DNA of 64,000 nucleotides, taken from positions 8,635-72,634 of the forward strand of contig CAJMNI010000010.1 in NCBI GenBank assembly GCA_905214735.1, written 5' to 3'. Shown piece by piece: positions 51,534 through 60,623 of this stretch. This DNA comes from an uncultured bacterium. GTDB lineage: Bacteria > Bacteroidota > Bacteroidia > Bacteroidales > Muribaculaceae. The translations under genes were made by a program, and so were the position numbers. The notes under the pieces are model-generated. The model worked only from the letters and a program-made list of their open reading frames with translations. It was not told where the DNA came from and made no database searches. Position 1 is the stretch's first letter, and every line of letters begins with the position of its first letter.

Positions 51534-54500
51534 TTAGAACTTCACGCTAAGCTGGAATGTATAGGTGCGGTTCGGCACGTAGCTTGTGCCCTGACCGCCG
51601 GCGAAGTTGTAGGTCGGGTTCATACCGCTGCGGGCGCAGGCGAGGAACACGTTGTCCATGAAGAAACCGACGTTGATGTTCTGAAGCTTGAGAGCGTTGC
51701 TCCATTTCATCGGGAGATCATAGCTGAGGCTGATGTTCTTCAGAGCCAGGTAAGAGCTGCTGATGAGCCAGCGGGAGCTTGCTGCGTTGTTGAACTCGCC
51801 GTTTACGGAGTTGATCTGCGGGATGCCGCCCTTGTCGATACGGTTGGGGCTGTCTTCCGTCATGCCCTCGGGAACTGCTGTCCAGGCCTTGAGGATGTCT
51901 TTGTGGAGTGCGGAGGGGGAGTCTGCGCTGAAGCCCATCAGACGAGCGTAGTTGCTATCGTAGAGAGTTCCGCCGATGCTATAGGTGAAGAGCATGCCGA
52001 AGTTGATGCCTTTCCAGCTTACGTTTGTGCCGAAAGAACCATAGACTGTCGGAAGAGCGGAGTCGATGATGCGGCGGCCGGCATACTGTGTCTTGTAGGT
52101 ATACCCCTTGCCGTTGATCTCGACATAAGAACCGTCTTTCTTGGCGTCGGCGAGGTTCTGCTCGTAGAGATCCTTGTCGTAAACCCAGTTGTCGTTCTCG
52201 TCGTAGTAGTAATAGTCTCTCGACTCGGGAACCATCTCATAGAGGGCGCGGCCGTTCATCTGGTCGACACCTGCGTAAACGTAGTCGTAGTGCTCGTAGA
52301 GGCTCTTGCCCTGGAAGAGGGCGGAGTTCACGATGTTGTGGCCGTAAGGAAGCTTCTTGATCTTGTTGTTGACGAAGGAGAAGTCGCAGTTGAAGTTCCA
52401 CTTCACGTTCTGGTTGCGGATGATGTCAACGCCAAACTGGAGCTCCCATCCGTTGTTTTCCATCGTACCGATGTTGGTGGCGATAGCGGGGCTCGAACCT
52501 GTCATGCCGAGCGAACCGGCCGAACCGGGCTGACGGAGCGAATAGATAAGGTCGCTGTTGACTTTGTTGAAGTAGCCGATCGAGAATGTGAACCTGTCGT
52601 TGAAGAGAGATCCTTCGAGGGCGATGTCAAGAGTCTTTGTGGCCTCCCATTTCAGTTTCTCGTTGCCGATCTGCGTCGGGATGATCGAGTTGTCGTAGAA
52701 GGAGTAGAGGTTGAGGTATGCCTGATAGCCGGCTGCCACGTTGTTACCTACCGAACCGTAAGCGGCGCGGAGTTTCAGGTAGTTGAGCCAGTGGAGGTTC
52801 TGCATGAATTTCTCTTTGGAGATGATCCAGCTTGCGCCGACGCTCCAGAATGTACCCCAGCGGTTGTCTTTGTAGAACTGCGAGCTGCCGTCGCGGTTGA
52901 TCGAGAATTCACCGAAGTATTTCTGATCGTAGTTGTAGCGTGCGCGGCCGAGGTAAGACTCGGTGGTGTAGGCGTTGATCGATTCGCCGGCGTCGTCGCG
53001 GTTCTCGAAGTTGGAGAGGGCGTAGATGCCGGGGAGGAACTGACCCGACATGCGGATCGAGCTCGTGTCGAACATGCTCTTGAAGTTCTGGTGGAGAAGA
53101 AGAGCGTCGATGTGGTGGAGTCCGTATTCGTGGCTCCAGGTCAGCTGCTGCTGGAAGGTGTAGCTCTTCGATGTGCCGTGGGCCTGGTCAAGACCGCCGA
53201 TACCCTTCTGCGAACCTACCTGGTTGTTGGAGTAAGTGGTCTGCGATGCCTTGTTGAAGAAGAGAGATCCCTGAACTGTGAATTCGAAGCCGTAGGGGAT
53301 CACTGCCGTAGCATAGGCCGATGCGTCGATCGAGCTGCTGTTGTAGTTGTTGCGGTTCAGACGGAGCGTCCATGCCATGTTGTCACCCTTGTTGATTGCA
53401 TCGGTGTTCCAGATGTGGCTGCCATCCTCGTTATAGAGCATTTCGCCTGTCTCGGGATCGTGAGCGTAGTAGGGCTGGATAGGTGCGTAGAATGTGGAGA
53501 GGAAGGGGTTGGTCACATAGTCAGTGCCGACGTTGTCGTCGCCCACCTGAGATTTAACGTAGTTGGCCGAGAGGTTGAGTCCGGTCTTGAAGTAGCTTAC
53601 CGGAGTGTAGTTGGCTGTCACGCGGCCTGTGAAACGCTCGTAGTCTGTCTGGCGGATATAACCGTTCTCCTTAAGGTAGGAAACAGAAGCGAAGCTGTTG
53701 AATTTCTCCGAAGCGCCGGCGGCGTTGAGGGAGTATTCCTGACGGAGACCTGTCTGCGAGATCGGATCCCACCAGTCGAGGTCGGTGTAGTAAGGATTGA
53801 CGTCGGCGAGCACTTCACCGTTCTCGTTGAATACGTCGGCTGCGAGCATGTTGAACACGTTCGTGCCCTGGCAGAACGATGAGAAGAACGAGCCCATCTG
53901 GCTCTTGAGAGCTGCCTCATATGTGGAGGCGCCGCCCGAGTTGGTCACCGCGCCGTTGGCAAGACCGCGGAGAGCCTGCTCCGACCAGCGGCCTGCGCCG
54001 AGACGTTTGTAGAAGGGAATTCCACGTCCGTAGCTACCGAGACGAACCGTGGCGGTCACGTCGACTTTACCTACGGATTTTGCACGCTTTGTAGAAATCA
54101 GGATGACACCGTTGGCACCGCGCGAACCGTAAAGGGCGCAGGATGCGGCGTCTTTCAGCACTGACATCGATTCAATGTCGGAGGGGGAGATGGCGGCAAC
54201 GTCGCCTTCATAGATCACGCCGTCGACTACATAAAGAGGCGACTGGGCTGCGCTGTTGAAGGAGTTGAAACCACGGATACGGATGGCAGGCGACGAACCG
54301 GGAGCACCGGTCGAGTTGTTGACCTGCACACCGGGTGCGTTACCCTCGAGGGCTGCAGTTACGGAGGTCACGGGACGGTCTTCGATTTCCGAAGCACCGA
54401 CTACAGCTACCGAACCGGTCAGCGACTCTTTGTTGGCCGTACCGTAAGCCACGACTACGAGGTCGTCAAGGTCGGTCGTAGAGCTTGCCATGCGAACCAC

Positions 54501-54767
54501 CATCTTGTCGTGGAGCGGCTCGGTCACCTCTTTATAACCGACATAGCTGAATTTGGCCTGCTTCACGTTGGCCGGCACCGTAATGGTGAAACTACCGTCA
54601 ACATCTGTTGCAGCACCCTGGCCTCCCCCTATCGGGAGAACCGTAACGCCGATCAGGGGTTCGTTGTTCCCCGCGTCGACTACCGTGCCACTTACCGTGC
54701 GAGTCTGGGCGATCGCGCTCCAGCTCACTGCGGCCAGTGTCATCAACATTATAAACAGTTTTCTCAT
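51534..54767 (-). CDS. SusC/RagA family TonB-dependent outer-membrane transporter
   Basis: A 1077-residue outer-membrane beta-barrel. Signal peptide 1-20, then a carboxypeptidase-D-like beta domain (~23-100, VSGTVVDAGNNEPLIGV). A TonB box-like stretch (DLDDLVVVAYGT) precedes the plug domain with YVVDGVIYEGDVAAISPSDI and LYGSRGANGVILISTKR. The ~22-strand barrel ends in YTFQLSVKF with the terminal Phe needed for assembly. There is no N-terminal STN signalling domain, so it should not control an ECF sigma factor. It has a long leader (about 328 bases) from the promoter at 55096-55127. Confidence 0.96.
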   Translation of the reverse strand: MRKLFIMLMTLAAVSWSAIAQTRTVSGTVVDAGNNEPLIGVTVLPIGGGQGAATDVDGSFTITVPANVKQAKFSYVGYKEVTEPLHDKMVVRMASSTTDLDDLVVVAYGTANKESLTGSVAVVGASEIEDRPVTSVTAALEGNAPGVQVNNSTGAPGSSPAIRIRGFNSFNSAAQSPLYVVDGVIYEGDVAAISPSDIESMSVLKDAASCALYGSRGANGVILISTKRAKSVGKVDVTATVRLGSYGRGIPFYKRLGAGRWSEQALRGLANGAVTNSGGASTYEAALKSQMGSFFSSFCQGTNVFNMLAADVFNENGEVLADVNPYYTDLDWWDPISQTGLRQEYSLNAAGASEKFNSFASVSYLKENGYIRQTDYERFTGRVTANYTPVSYFKTGLNLSANYVKSQVGDDNVGTDYVTNPFLSTFYAPIQPYYAHDPETGEMLYNEDGSHIWNTDAINKGDNMAWTLRLNRNNYNSSSIDASAYATAVIPYGFEFTVQGSLFFNKASQTTYSNNQVGSQKGIGGLDQAHGTSKSYTFQQQLTWSHEYGLHHIDALLLHQNFKSMFDTSSIRMSGQFLPGIYALSNFENRDDAGESINAYTTESYLGRARYNYDQKYFGEFSINRDGSSQFYKDNRWGTFWSVGASWIISKEKFMQNLHWLNYLKLRAAYGSVGNNVAAGYQAYLNLYSFYDNSIIPTQIGNEKLKWEATKTLDIALEGSLFNDRFTFSIGYFNKVNSDLIYSLRQPGSAGSLGMTGSSPAIATNIGTMENNGWELQFGVDIIRNQNVKWNFNCDFSFVNNKIKKLPYGHNIVNSALFQGKSLYEHYDYVYAGVDQMNGRALYEMVPESRDYYYYDENDNWVYDKDLYEQNLADAKKDGSYVEINGKGYTYKTQYAGRRIIDSALPTVYGSFGTNVSWKGINFGMLFTYSIGGTLYDSNYARLMGFSADSPSALHKDILKAWTAVPEGMTEDSPNRIDKGGIPQINSVNGEFNNAASSRWLISSSYLALKNISLSYDLPMKWSNALKLQNINVGFFMDNVFLACARSGMNPTYNFAGGQGTSYVPNRTYTFQLSVKF

Positions 54768-55313
54768 ACCTTAATAATTTAGATAAGTTATTTTGTTTTT
54801 AGATATGTCGTATAAGGTTTCTTGGATTTATGATTCTGAGCGTCGTCCAGGTCTTGCTTCTCCATCTCGGTTTGACTCCCTCTCGGTTGCCTCCCTTCGG
54901 CCGGCTCTTGCATCCCTGAGAATCGACTCGGATTCATGAATTTTTTATGAATGTTGTTTTGCTTGTTTTGTTACTTCTTTTTCCTTTCTTTTTGTTTGAT
55001 TCAACCTTGATTTTATCTTTCATCAGCAATTTTTTATGCCCTTAACATCTGCACTTTAGCAAATGTTAAAGAGTATAAATATCGCTTAACTTTCGCAAAT
55101 TTAAGAAACGGTTGGCTATTTTCCAAATATTTCGGCGAATTTTAACATACAAACCGCAATTTTTTCTACGAATCCCGACATTTTGACATGTTTTACAACA
55201 TAATTACACAGCATAGCACCCACATTCCGCTTAGGAACATGGGCGCCATTTGTTAATTTTCAGCGAGTCTGAACCCTGCTTTCGCTGCGATTTAGCCGCG
55301 AGCTTTTCTCTGC
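54768..55313. other. Long leader of susC and spacer
   Basis: Transcription from 55096-55127 would give a ~328-base 5' leader. On the minus strand it contains a purine-rich stretch (about 54835-54930) bracketed by GATTCT and AGAATC, and an ATTCAT/ATGAAT hairpin near 54935-54955. No known riboswitch motif and no small ORF convinced me. Confidence 0.5.
55096..55127 (-). promoter_or_regulatory. Promoter of the susCD operon
   Basis: -33 TTTG (plus CAAA 55124-55127), 20-base spacer, -7 TAAATTTG (plus 55096-55103). Full match to the Bacteroidetes consensus. Confidence 0.8.
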
Positions 55314-55844
55314 TTAAGGGATTCCGATGATTACCGGGCTTCCTGGCAGTCCGACGAAGGGATAGTCGGGCCGGGAACGGCGGAACTCGGTGGCGGCAAC
55401 GCGTGCGGAGTCAAGCGTGCTGACGTTGGCGACGATGGTATACCATCTCTCCTGCGACGCACGGGCCGCCATCGCGCCGGCATAACCCTGCGCCTTCAGA
55501 CGCTCCGCACCCGCCTCGGCGTTGGTGTGCATCTTGAACTGCCCGACGGCCACCGACCATCCCTTCACTGCCCCCCGGTCGGAAGGGCGGTAGATCCGGT
55601 CGCGCATCACGAAGATCGTGTCGCCGTCGACGACGCGCATCTGCGGTCCGTCGTCGCTGAGCAGCCCCCTCGCCGGGAGCATCTGCTCGCGCACAGCCTC
55701 GGCCCGCTTATTGACAGCCGCGTCGTAAGCGTTCTTATACCCCTTCTCCGTTGGCTTGCAAGCGGAGAAGAGCGCAGAAAAGCTAAGCGAAGATAAAATG
55801 AGCGCGACCCAAGCCGCGCCCATAAAAAATTTCCTTCCTTTCAT
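55314..55844 (-). CDS. SPOR-domain lipoprotein
   Basis: A 176-residue exported lipoprotein: signal peptide with lipobox FSAC (Cys29), a linker with VVDGDTIFVMRDRIY, then a SPOR domain at ~93-170 (GWSVAVGQFKMHTNAEAGAE, WYTIVANVSTLDSARVAATE). SPOR domains bind peptidoglycan strands stripped of stem peptides, often at division sites. It follows the coiled-coil lipoprotein gene by 65 bases, across a GC-rich hairpin. Confidence 0.85.
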   Translation of the reverse strand: MKGRKFFMGAAWVALILSSLSFSALFSACKPTEKGYKNAYDAAVNKRAEAVREQMLPARGLLSDDGPQMRVVDGDTIFVMRDRIYRPSDRGAVKGWSVAVGQFKMHTNAEAGAERLKAQGYAGAMAARASQERWYTIVANVSTLDSARVAATEFRRSRPDYPFVGLPGSPVIIGIP

Positions 55845-55867
55845 AAAAAGAATTTCAAGTTAAGATT

Positions 55868-55900
55868 CCGGGCCAAAAACTCCCCGGAAGCCAGGCCCGG
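55868..55900 (-). terminator. Partial terminator between two lipoprotein genes
   Basis: CCGGGCC (55868-55874) and GGCCCGG (55894-55900) pair perfectly with a 19-base loop; downstream is AATCTTAACTT, a poor U tract. Likely attenuates rather than blocks transcription into the SPOR gene. Confidence 0.5.
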
Positions 55901-55909
55901 AAGCCGATC

Positions 55910-56779
55910 TTATTTGTCAGCCTTGACAACCAAGAAGTTGGAAAGCGACCAGAATTTCTCCGGGTTGGTGACCTCGATGGTCTTCAGGCCATTCTTCTCT
56001 CCGACGATGCGGTAGCTGTCGGCCGGCATGTTGGTCAGGATCTCAGGCTTCTTCGAATTCGTCGGGATCGACTTCAGCGTGCGCTTGTCGCCCTTAACGA
56101 AATAGTTCATGTCGAAATTCCCCTTGAGAACTTTCGTGCTGCGCAGGAATTTCTTCTCGATCAGCTTATGCTCCTTCAGCTCCTTCGAAGTTCCGACAGC
56201 ATAGTAAACCACGTTGGCGGCGTTCTCGGCGGCAACAGCCTGCTGCTGCGCCTCCTCCTTGGCTGCGGTCTCCTCGGTGAGCGCCTGCTGACCCTCCTCG
56301 ACCTTGGTGTTGAGGTTGGCGATCTCACCCTTGGCGGCGTTCAGGTCGGACTCGAGCTGGGCGATCTTCTGGTTCTGCGACTCGATATGCTGCTTCAGCT
56401 GGGCGATCGTGCGCGACATCACACCCGTCTCCTCACCCGAAGCCTTGATCTTGGCCTCGAGTTCGGCGAGCAACTGACGGTTGGCGGCCAGACGCGCGCG
56501 GATCGACGAGAGGTTGTGGCGGATTTCGGCACGGCGGTCAACCCCCTCGCCGTTGCCCATATTGTAGAGCAGGCCCTCCTGGGCGTTGATGGAGTCGAGA
56601 CCTGTGTAGATGTCGCCCATCAGCAGCATCAGGGAGTCGTTGAAGTTGGTGGCTTCCTTATATTCTTCCGTAAGGTCGGCGATCTTCAGCGAATCGCTGT
56701 CGGCCTTGTCACCCTTGTTTCCGTTGCAGGCGCTGAGCATCAGCGCGCAAACTCCGAGAATTAAAATGCTTTTCTTCAT
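55910..56779 (-). CDS. Coiled-coil lipoprotein of unknown function
   Basis: A 289-residue exported lipoprotein. Signal with lipobox LSAC (Cys18), a Gly/Asp/Lys-rich linker, then a long coiled coil at ~80-185 with Leu/Ile heptads (SRTIAQLKQHIESQNQKIAQ, LESDLNAAKGEIANLN). A small C-terminal beta domain (~190-289) starts YYAVGTSKELKEHKLIEKKF. Proteins of this plan are widespread in Bacteroidales and unnamed. It probably spans part of the periplasm from the outer membrane. The rsmI terminator lies 35 bases upstream, so its promoter must sit within or next to the rsmI end; I could not find it. Confidence 0.8.
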   Translation of the reverse strand: MKKSILILGVCALMLSACNGNKGDKADSDSLKIADLTEEYKEATNFNDSLMLLMGDIYTGLDSINAQEGLLYNMGNGEGVDRRAEIRHNLSSIRARLAANRQLLAELEAKIKASGEETGVMSRTIAQLKQHIESQNQKIAQLESDLNAAKGEIANLNTKVEEGQQALTEETAAKEEAQQQAVAAENAANVVYYAVGTSKELKEHKLIEKKFLRSTKVLKGNFDMNYFVKGDKRTLKSIPTNSKKPEILTNMPADSYRIVGEKNGLKTIEVTNPEKFWSLSNFLVVKADK

Positions 56780-56813
56780 CTTTTATATAATTTGGGTTAA
56801 TTATCAAAAAAAC

Positions 56814-56838
56814 GGCTTATAAAGAATTTTATTAAGCC
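56814..56838 (-). terminator. Terminator after rsmI
   Basis: GGCTTA/TAAGCC with inner TAAA/TTTA (one bulge) followed on the minus strand by GTTTTTTTG. It lies 34 bases past the rsmI stop. Confidence 0.75.
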
Positions 56839-56871
56839 AAAAAGGTGATTTTATTATGTCAGCCCCGTGTG

Positions 56872-57597
56872 TCAGGCAAAATTTGGCTCCGGCCCGCCCC
56901 CTTGAGGGCGGCGAAGAGAAGTCGCGTCAGCGCCTTCGATGATGATAACAATTTCCCCGCGGGCTTTGTTCTGGGCATAATGCTCTGCGAGCTCGCCGAG
57001 GGTGCCCCGGCGGTTCTCTTCATAGATCTTGCTGATCTCGCGGGCCACGGAGGCCGGGCGCTCTTCGCCGAAGACTTCGGCGAGCTGCCGCAGCGTCCGC
57101 TCGAGGCGCAGCGGCGATTCGTAGATGATCACCGTGCGCGTCTCGGCCGCTAATTCGGCGAGCCGCGTGGCCCTCCCCTTCTTCAGCGGCAGGAACCCTT
57201 CGAACACAAACCGGTCGCAGGGCAATCCCGAGGCCACGAGCGCCGGCACGAAGGCCGTGGCGCCGGGCAGGCAAACCACCTCGATCCCCGCTTCGCGGCA
57301 GGCCCGCGAGAGCATGAAACCGGGATCGGAGATCCCCGGTGTACCGGCGTCGGAAACCAGCGCGATCCTCTTGCCGCTTTCCAGTTCCTCCACGAGGCCG
57401 GCCACGGCCTTGTGTTCGTTGTTGCGGTGATGCGCCCGCATCGGCACGTGGATGTCGAAATGCTTCATCAGCACACTGCTCGTGCGCGTGTCTTCGGCAA
57501 GCACGAGGTCCGCCTCCTTCAGCACCTTGATGGCGCGGAAGGTCATGTCGTCGAGATTACCCACCGGCGTGGGAACAATATAAAGGATGCCTGCCAT
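56872..57597 (-). CDS. rsmI: 16S rRNA 2'-O-ribose C1402 methyltransferase RsmI
   Basis: A 241-residue SAM-dependent enzyme that methylates the ribose of C1402 in 16S rRNA. Family signatures: LYIVPTPVGNLDDMTFRA at the start, LAEDTRTSSVL, ALVSDAGTPGISDPGF and LPGATAFVPALVASGLP, and later IYESPLRLERTL. Length is a little shorter than E. coli RsmI. It follows the hypothetical gene at 57607 by 9 bases. Confidence 0.96.
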   Translation of the reverse strand: MAGILYIVPTPVGNLDDMTFRAIKVLKEADLVLAEDTRTSSVLMKHFDIHVPMRAHHRNNEHKAVAGLVEELESGKRIALVSDAGTPGISDPGFMLSRACREAGIEVVCLPGATAFVPALVASGLPCDRFVFEGFLPLKKGRATRLAELAAETRTVIIYESPLRLERTLRQLAEVFGEERPASVAREISKIYEENRRGTLGELAEHYAQNKARGEIVIIIEGADATSLRRPQGGGPEPNFA

Positions 57598-57606
57598 AAT
57601 ATATAG

Positions 57607-58104
57607 TTATTTTTCGAGATATTCCCGGATTATCGCCATGAAGTCGGAGACGTCGCTGTCTTCGGGGTCGAAGGCGAGGGAGCCGTAGAAATATTCCTCG
57701 GCCTCCTCGTAGCTCTCCATACGGCTGGCGCGGTCGAGGGCATCGTCGAGGGCTTTTCGGCTGTTGCCGAAAAGGGCGCGCGTGAAGCGATAGCGGTCGT
57801 TGAGGCAGAGCGCCGGCCGCGGCCTTCCGGCCGCCGCGGGCGCGGAGATCGAAGGCGCGGGTTCGGGAATCGAAGCCGCAGGCTCCGATAACGGTAAAGC
57901 CTCACCCCGCTCCGGTTCTGCCGGGGCGGGCTCGGGCTCGGGCTCTGACGGCTCGAGCATCGCGAAGAGCGAGTTGATCTCTGCGAGGCGAGTGAAGAGA
58001 AGGGGATGAAGCGCCTCCTCTTTCTCCGGCCGCTGCGACAACAGCTCCAGCAGCCCCTCGAATTCGTATGTCTTATCCTTAATCCGATTGATTATGTCAT
58101 TCAT
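57607..58104 (-). CDS. Conserved-looking hypothetical protein with Pro/Glu/Ala linker
   Basis: A 165-residue cytosolic protein. An N-terminal helical part (1-50, INRIKDKTYEFEGLLELLSQ) is joined by a low-complexity linker rich in Pro, Glu and Ala (~52-96) to a C-terminal helical domain (LNDRYRFTRALFGNSRKALD, ending IIREYLEK). The C-terminal motif recurs in Bacteroidetes hypotheticals in my memory; no function is known to me. It sits between an AI-2E permease and rsmI with short gaps, so it is co-transcribed with them. Confidence 0.75.
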   Translation of the reverse strand: MNDIINRIKDKTYEFEGLLELLSQRPEKEEALHPLLFTRLAEINSLFAMLEPSEPEPEPAPAEPERGEALPLSEPAASIPEPAPSISAPAAAGRPRPALCLNDRYRFTRALFGNSRKALDDALDRASRMESYEEAEEYFYGSLAFDPEDSDVSDFMAIIREYLEK

Positions 58105-58109
58105 ATTTT

Positions 58110-58158
58110 TTAGGCGTTAGGTTTTAGGCGTTAGGCTATTCACTATTCACTATTCACT
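58110..58158. repeat. 7-bp tandem array of two unit types, running into a coding end
   Basis: TTAGGCG, TTAGGTT, TTAGGCG, TTAGGCT, then ATTCACT three times, all in one 7-bp phase. The ATTCACT units cover the stop codon and last codons of the AI-2E permease gene (stop 58143-58145), so its C-terminal residues are repeat-encoded. Confidence 0.9.
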
Positions 58159-59243
58159 AAACTCTTCGGTTCTTTTACCACATACATATTATAATAGGAG
58201 AGCAATAGCGTGGTCAGCGGCAGGGCGATGATCAGCCCCATGAAACCGAGCAGCGATCCCCACACCGAGAGCGACAGCAGGATGATCGCCGGGTTGAGCC
58301 CCATCGCGCTACCCATGATCTTCGGCGTGAGGAAGAGGTCCTGGATGCACTGCACCACCACATAGACCGCCATCGCCTCCCAGAAGATCAGCCAGAAGTC
58401 GCCTCCGGTATTGACCGACCACACCATGCAGAGCAACGCGGTGATCGGCAGCGAGATAAGCTGCAGATATGGCACGAGGTTGAGCACTCCGATGAAAAGC
58501 CCGAGCACCACGGCCAACGGCAGTCCGATGATCAGAAAACCGATCGAGAAAAGCACCCCGACGATGAAGGCGATCAGCGCCTGACCGCGGAAATAGCGGT
58601 TCATCGCGTTTTTCACATCGGTCATGATGCGGTAGACGCGCGTGCGGTGGCGATAGGGCACTAACTGGCGGAAGCTGAGCATCAGGCGTTCGTAGTCGAG
58701 CATGATGAAGATCACGTAGAGGATCACCACCAGCCAGCTGAGCAGTCCCGCCACGAAGGAGACGCCGCTCGTCAGGAAGCTCCAAGAGGATGAGAGGGCC
58801 GTCTTCAGCAGCGCCTTCCATTCCTCGCGCGAGAGGAGCCGCGAGAGCTGGTTGAGATCGAGGTTCTCGCGGATGAAGCGGTGGATATTCTCCGATATAT
58901 AAGGGATGCGCACCTGCGAAGTGGCGTAATGGCGGACCATCTCCGCCATCTGCGTGCATTCGTTCACCAGATAGGGGAAGAAGAGCACCGAGAAGATGCC
59001 GAGCACCGCCGTTGTCTCAAGCAGCGCGAACACCACCGGCAGAAAACGCCGCCGCGTGTGGAAAAGCTTCATGTTCCATTTCACCACCGGCTCCAGCAGG
59101 TAGGCGATCAGGCATGCCACCATGAAGGGGAGCAGCACTCCCTTCAGCACGTCGAGCAGATAAAGGATCGCTATCAGGGCGAACACCGTGAAAAAGATGC
59201 GCACCACCCTGTCGAACGTATAGGGTCGTCTCTCTTCAGCCAT
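58143..59243 (-). CDS. AI-2E family permease
   Basis: A 366-residue membrane protein of the AI-2E transporter superfamily (PF01594 type), with about seven or eight helices in the pattern of two N-terminal helices, a soluble middle and a C-terminal cluster. Recognised by LLPFMVACLIAYLLEPVVKW and by LIGVLNLVPYL-like sequence near 265 (FIGVLNLVPYLQLISLP). Members include AI-2 exporters and Na+/H+ antiporters, so the substrate is open. The last residues VNSE and the stop lie in a heptamer array. It leads an operon with the hypothetical gene and rsmI. Confidence 0.9.
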   Translation of the reverse strand: MAEERRPYTFDRVVRIFFTVFALIAILYLLDVLKGVLLPFMVACLIAYLLEPVVKWNMKLFHTRRRFLPVVFALLETTAVLGIFSVLFFPYLVNECTQMAEMVRHYATSQVRIPYISENIHRFIRENLDLNQLSRLLSREEWKALLKTALSSSWSFLTSGVSFVAGLLSWLVVILYVIFIMLDYERLMLSFRQLVPYRHRTRVYRIMTDVKNAMNRYFRGQALIAFIVGVLFSIGFLIIGLPLAVVLGLFIGVLNLVPYLQLISLPITALLCMVWSVNTGGDFWLIFWEAMAVYVVVQCIQDLFLTPKIMGSAMGLNPAIILLSLSVWGSLLGFMGLIIALPLTTLLLSYYNMYVVKEPKSLVNSE

Positions 59244-59308
59244 AGCAGTTTTCTTTACAGTTTTCTTTTCCGATAGCGCGGAAAACCGACTTCCGCCGCT
59301 AAAAACTA

Positions 59309-59316
59309 CAAAATTA
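59309..59316 (-). promoter_or_regulatory. Possible -7 box for the AI-2E permease operon
   Basis: Minus-strand TAATTTTG matches TAnnTTTG, about 65 bases before the permease ATG, but lacks a TTTG at the right distance. If used, it sits directly behind the divergent dacB promoter. Confidence 0.4.
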
Positions 59317-59324
59317 CAATTTTT

Positions 59325-59356
59325 TTTGGGATTGCCGTCGGGATTGGCTAATTTTG
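59325..59356 (+). promoter_or_regulatory. dacB: Promoter of dacB, almost touching its ATG
   Basis: -33 TTTG (59325-59328), 20-base spacer, -7 TAATTTTG (59349-59356). The dacB ATG is at 59361, only 4 bases later, so transcription should begin at or within a few bases of the start codon. Confidence 0.75.
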
Positions 59357-59360
59357 TGAT

Positions 59361-60587
59361 ATGAGATTGAAAAAAATATCACGACTTCTACTCCTAATTA
59401 TATATGTAGCCGCTGCGTTCCCGCTTCAGGGGCGCACTCCTCAGGAGGCGCTCGACGAGTTCACGGCCTCGGCGGCCATCAACGCCCCGAAGACGGCGGT
59501 GCTGATCACCGACCTCTCCACGGGGCGCACCGTCGCCTCCCACAACGCCGGCCTGCCGCTCGTGCCGGCCTCGATCATGAAGTGCGTCTCCACGGCGTCG
59601 CTCATCTCTGAGCTCGGCGACAAGTTCCGCTATGAGACGGAGTGCTTCCTCCTGGGCAAGGTTAAGGATGGAGTGCTCGACGGCGACCTGCTGATAGTGG
59701 CGAGCGGCGACCCCTCGCTCAATTCGCGCCATTTCCCCGACACACCCGACTTCGTCGGCGAGATCGTCGACGCGCTCCGCGCGGAGGGGATCATCGAGAT
59801 CCGCGGCAAGGTGGTGATCGACGAGAGCCGCTTTGCCGGCGCGTCGGTCAATCCGACCTGGTGCTCCGGCGACCTCCGCCATGCCTACGGCACCGGCTCC
59901 CACGGCTTCAACTTCGAGGACAACGCCTCGGGAAGCCGCGCGGTGAGCGACCCGGCGGCGGTGTTCCGCAGCCGCCTCGGCTCGCGCCTCGACGCGGCGG
60001 GTATCGCGCTCCGCGGCGAGGAGACCTCCCCCGGCAAACGCCGTTCGCGCCTCCTCACCCACCGCTCGGCCACCCTCGACGAGATCCTCCGCAGCTGCAT
60101 GATGCGCAGCGACAACCAGTTTGCCGAGGCGATTCTCCGCACCTACGGCGTGGCCGTCGGCAAGGATGGCTCGACGGCGGCCGCAGCCGAGGCGGAGCTC
60201 AACCGCTGGCGCCGCGACAAGGCCCCGGCCGAGGGAGTCGCCATCCTCGACGGCTCGGGACTCTCCCGCGCCGACCGCATGACCGCCGACTTCATGACCC
60301 ATGTCCTCACCCGCATGGCCTCCGACCCCGTCTACGCCTCCCTCTTCCCCCTCGCCGGACAGGAGGGAACCCTCCGCCGATTCCTCGCCGGTACGCCGCT
60401 CGAGGGCTACGCGGCGATGAAGACCGGCTCGATGAACGGCATCCAGTGCTACGCCGGCTATCTCCTCGACGACAACTACGCGCCGACCCATACCATCGTT
60501 TTCATGCTCAACGACATGGCCAACCGCTCGGCCGCCCGCGGCAAGATCGCCGACCTCCTGCTCGAGATCTTCGGCCCCCAGAATTAA
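59361..60587 (+). CDS. dacB: D-alanyl-D-alanine carboxypeptidase/endopeptidase (PBP4, S13)
   Basis: A 408-residue exported penicillin-binding protein that trims and cleaves peptidoglycan peptides. Signal peptide 1-24. The active-site SxxK is Ser71-Ile-Met-Lys74 (LVPASIMKC), SxN is in MMRSDNQFAE and KTG in AMKTGSMNG. The order and spacing, with an inserted domain between SxxK and SxN, fit the S13 family. The message is probably leaderless. It precedes the antiporter gene by 36 bases. Confidence 0.94.
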   Translation: MRLKKISRLLLLIIYVAAAFPLQGRTPQEALDEFTASAAINAPKTAVLITDLSTGRTVASHNAGLPLVPASIMKCVSTASLISELGDKFRYETECFLLGKVKDGVLDGDLLIVASGDPSLNSRHFPDTPDFVGEIVDALRAEGIIEIRGKVVIDESRFAGASVNPTWCSGDLRHAYGTGSHGFNFEDNASGSRAVSDPAAVFRSRLGSRLDAAGIALRGEETSPGKRRSRLLTHRSATLDEILRSCMMRSDNQFAEAILRTYGVAVGKDGSTAAAAEAELNRWRRDKAPAEGVAILDGSGLSRADRMTADFMTHVLTRMASDPVYASLFPLAGQEGTLRRFLAGTPLEGYAAMKTGSMNGIQCYAGYLLDDNYAPTHTIVFMLNDMANRSAARGKIADLLLEIFGPQN

Positions 60588-60623
60588 TTCCAATCCAACC
60601 CCACCCCCTTTTTCTTATATGCT

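Noticed and set aside
54768..55095. TPP or cobalamin riboswitch in the susC leader, suggested by a CTCAGGGATGC-like string
   Set aside because: The rest of the TPP core and the B12 box are absent, and the order of the elements is wrong.
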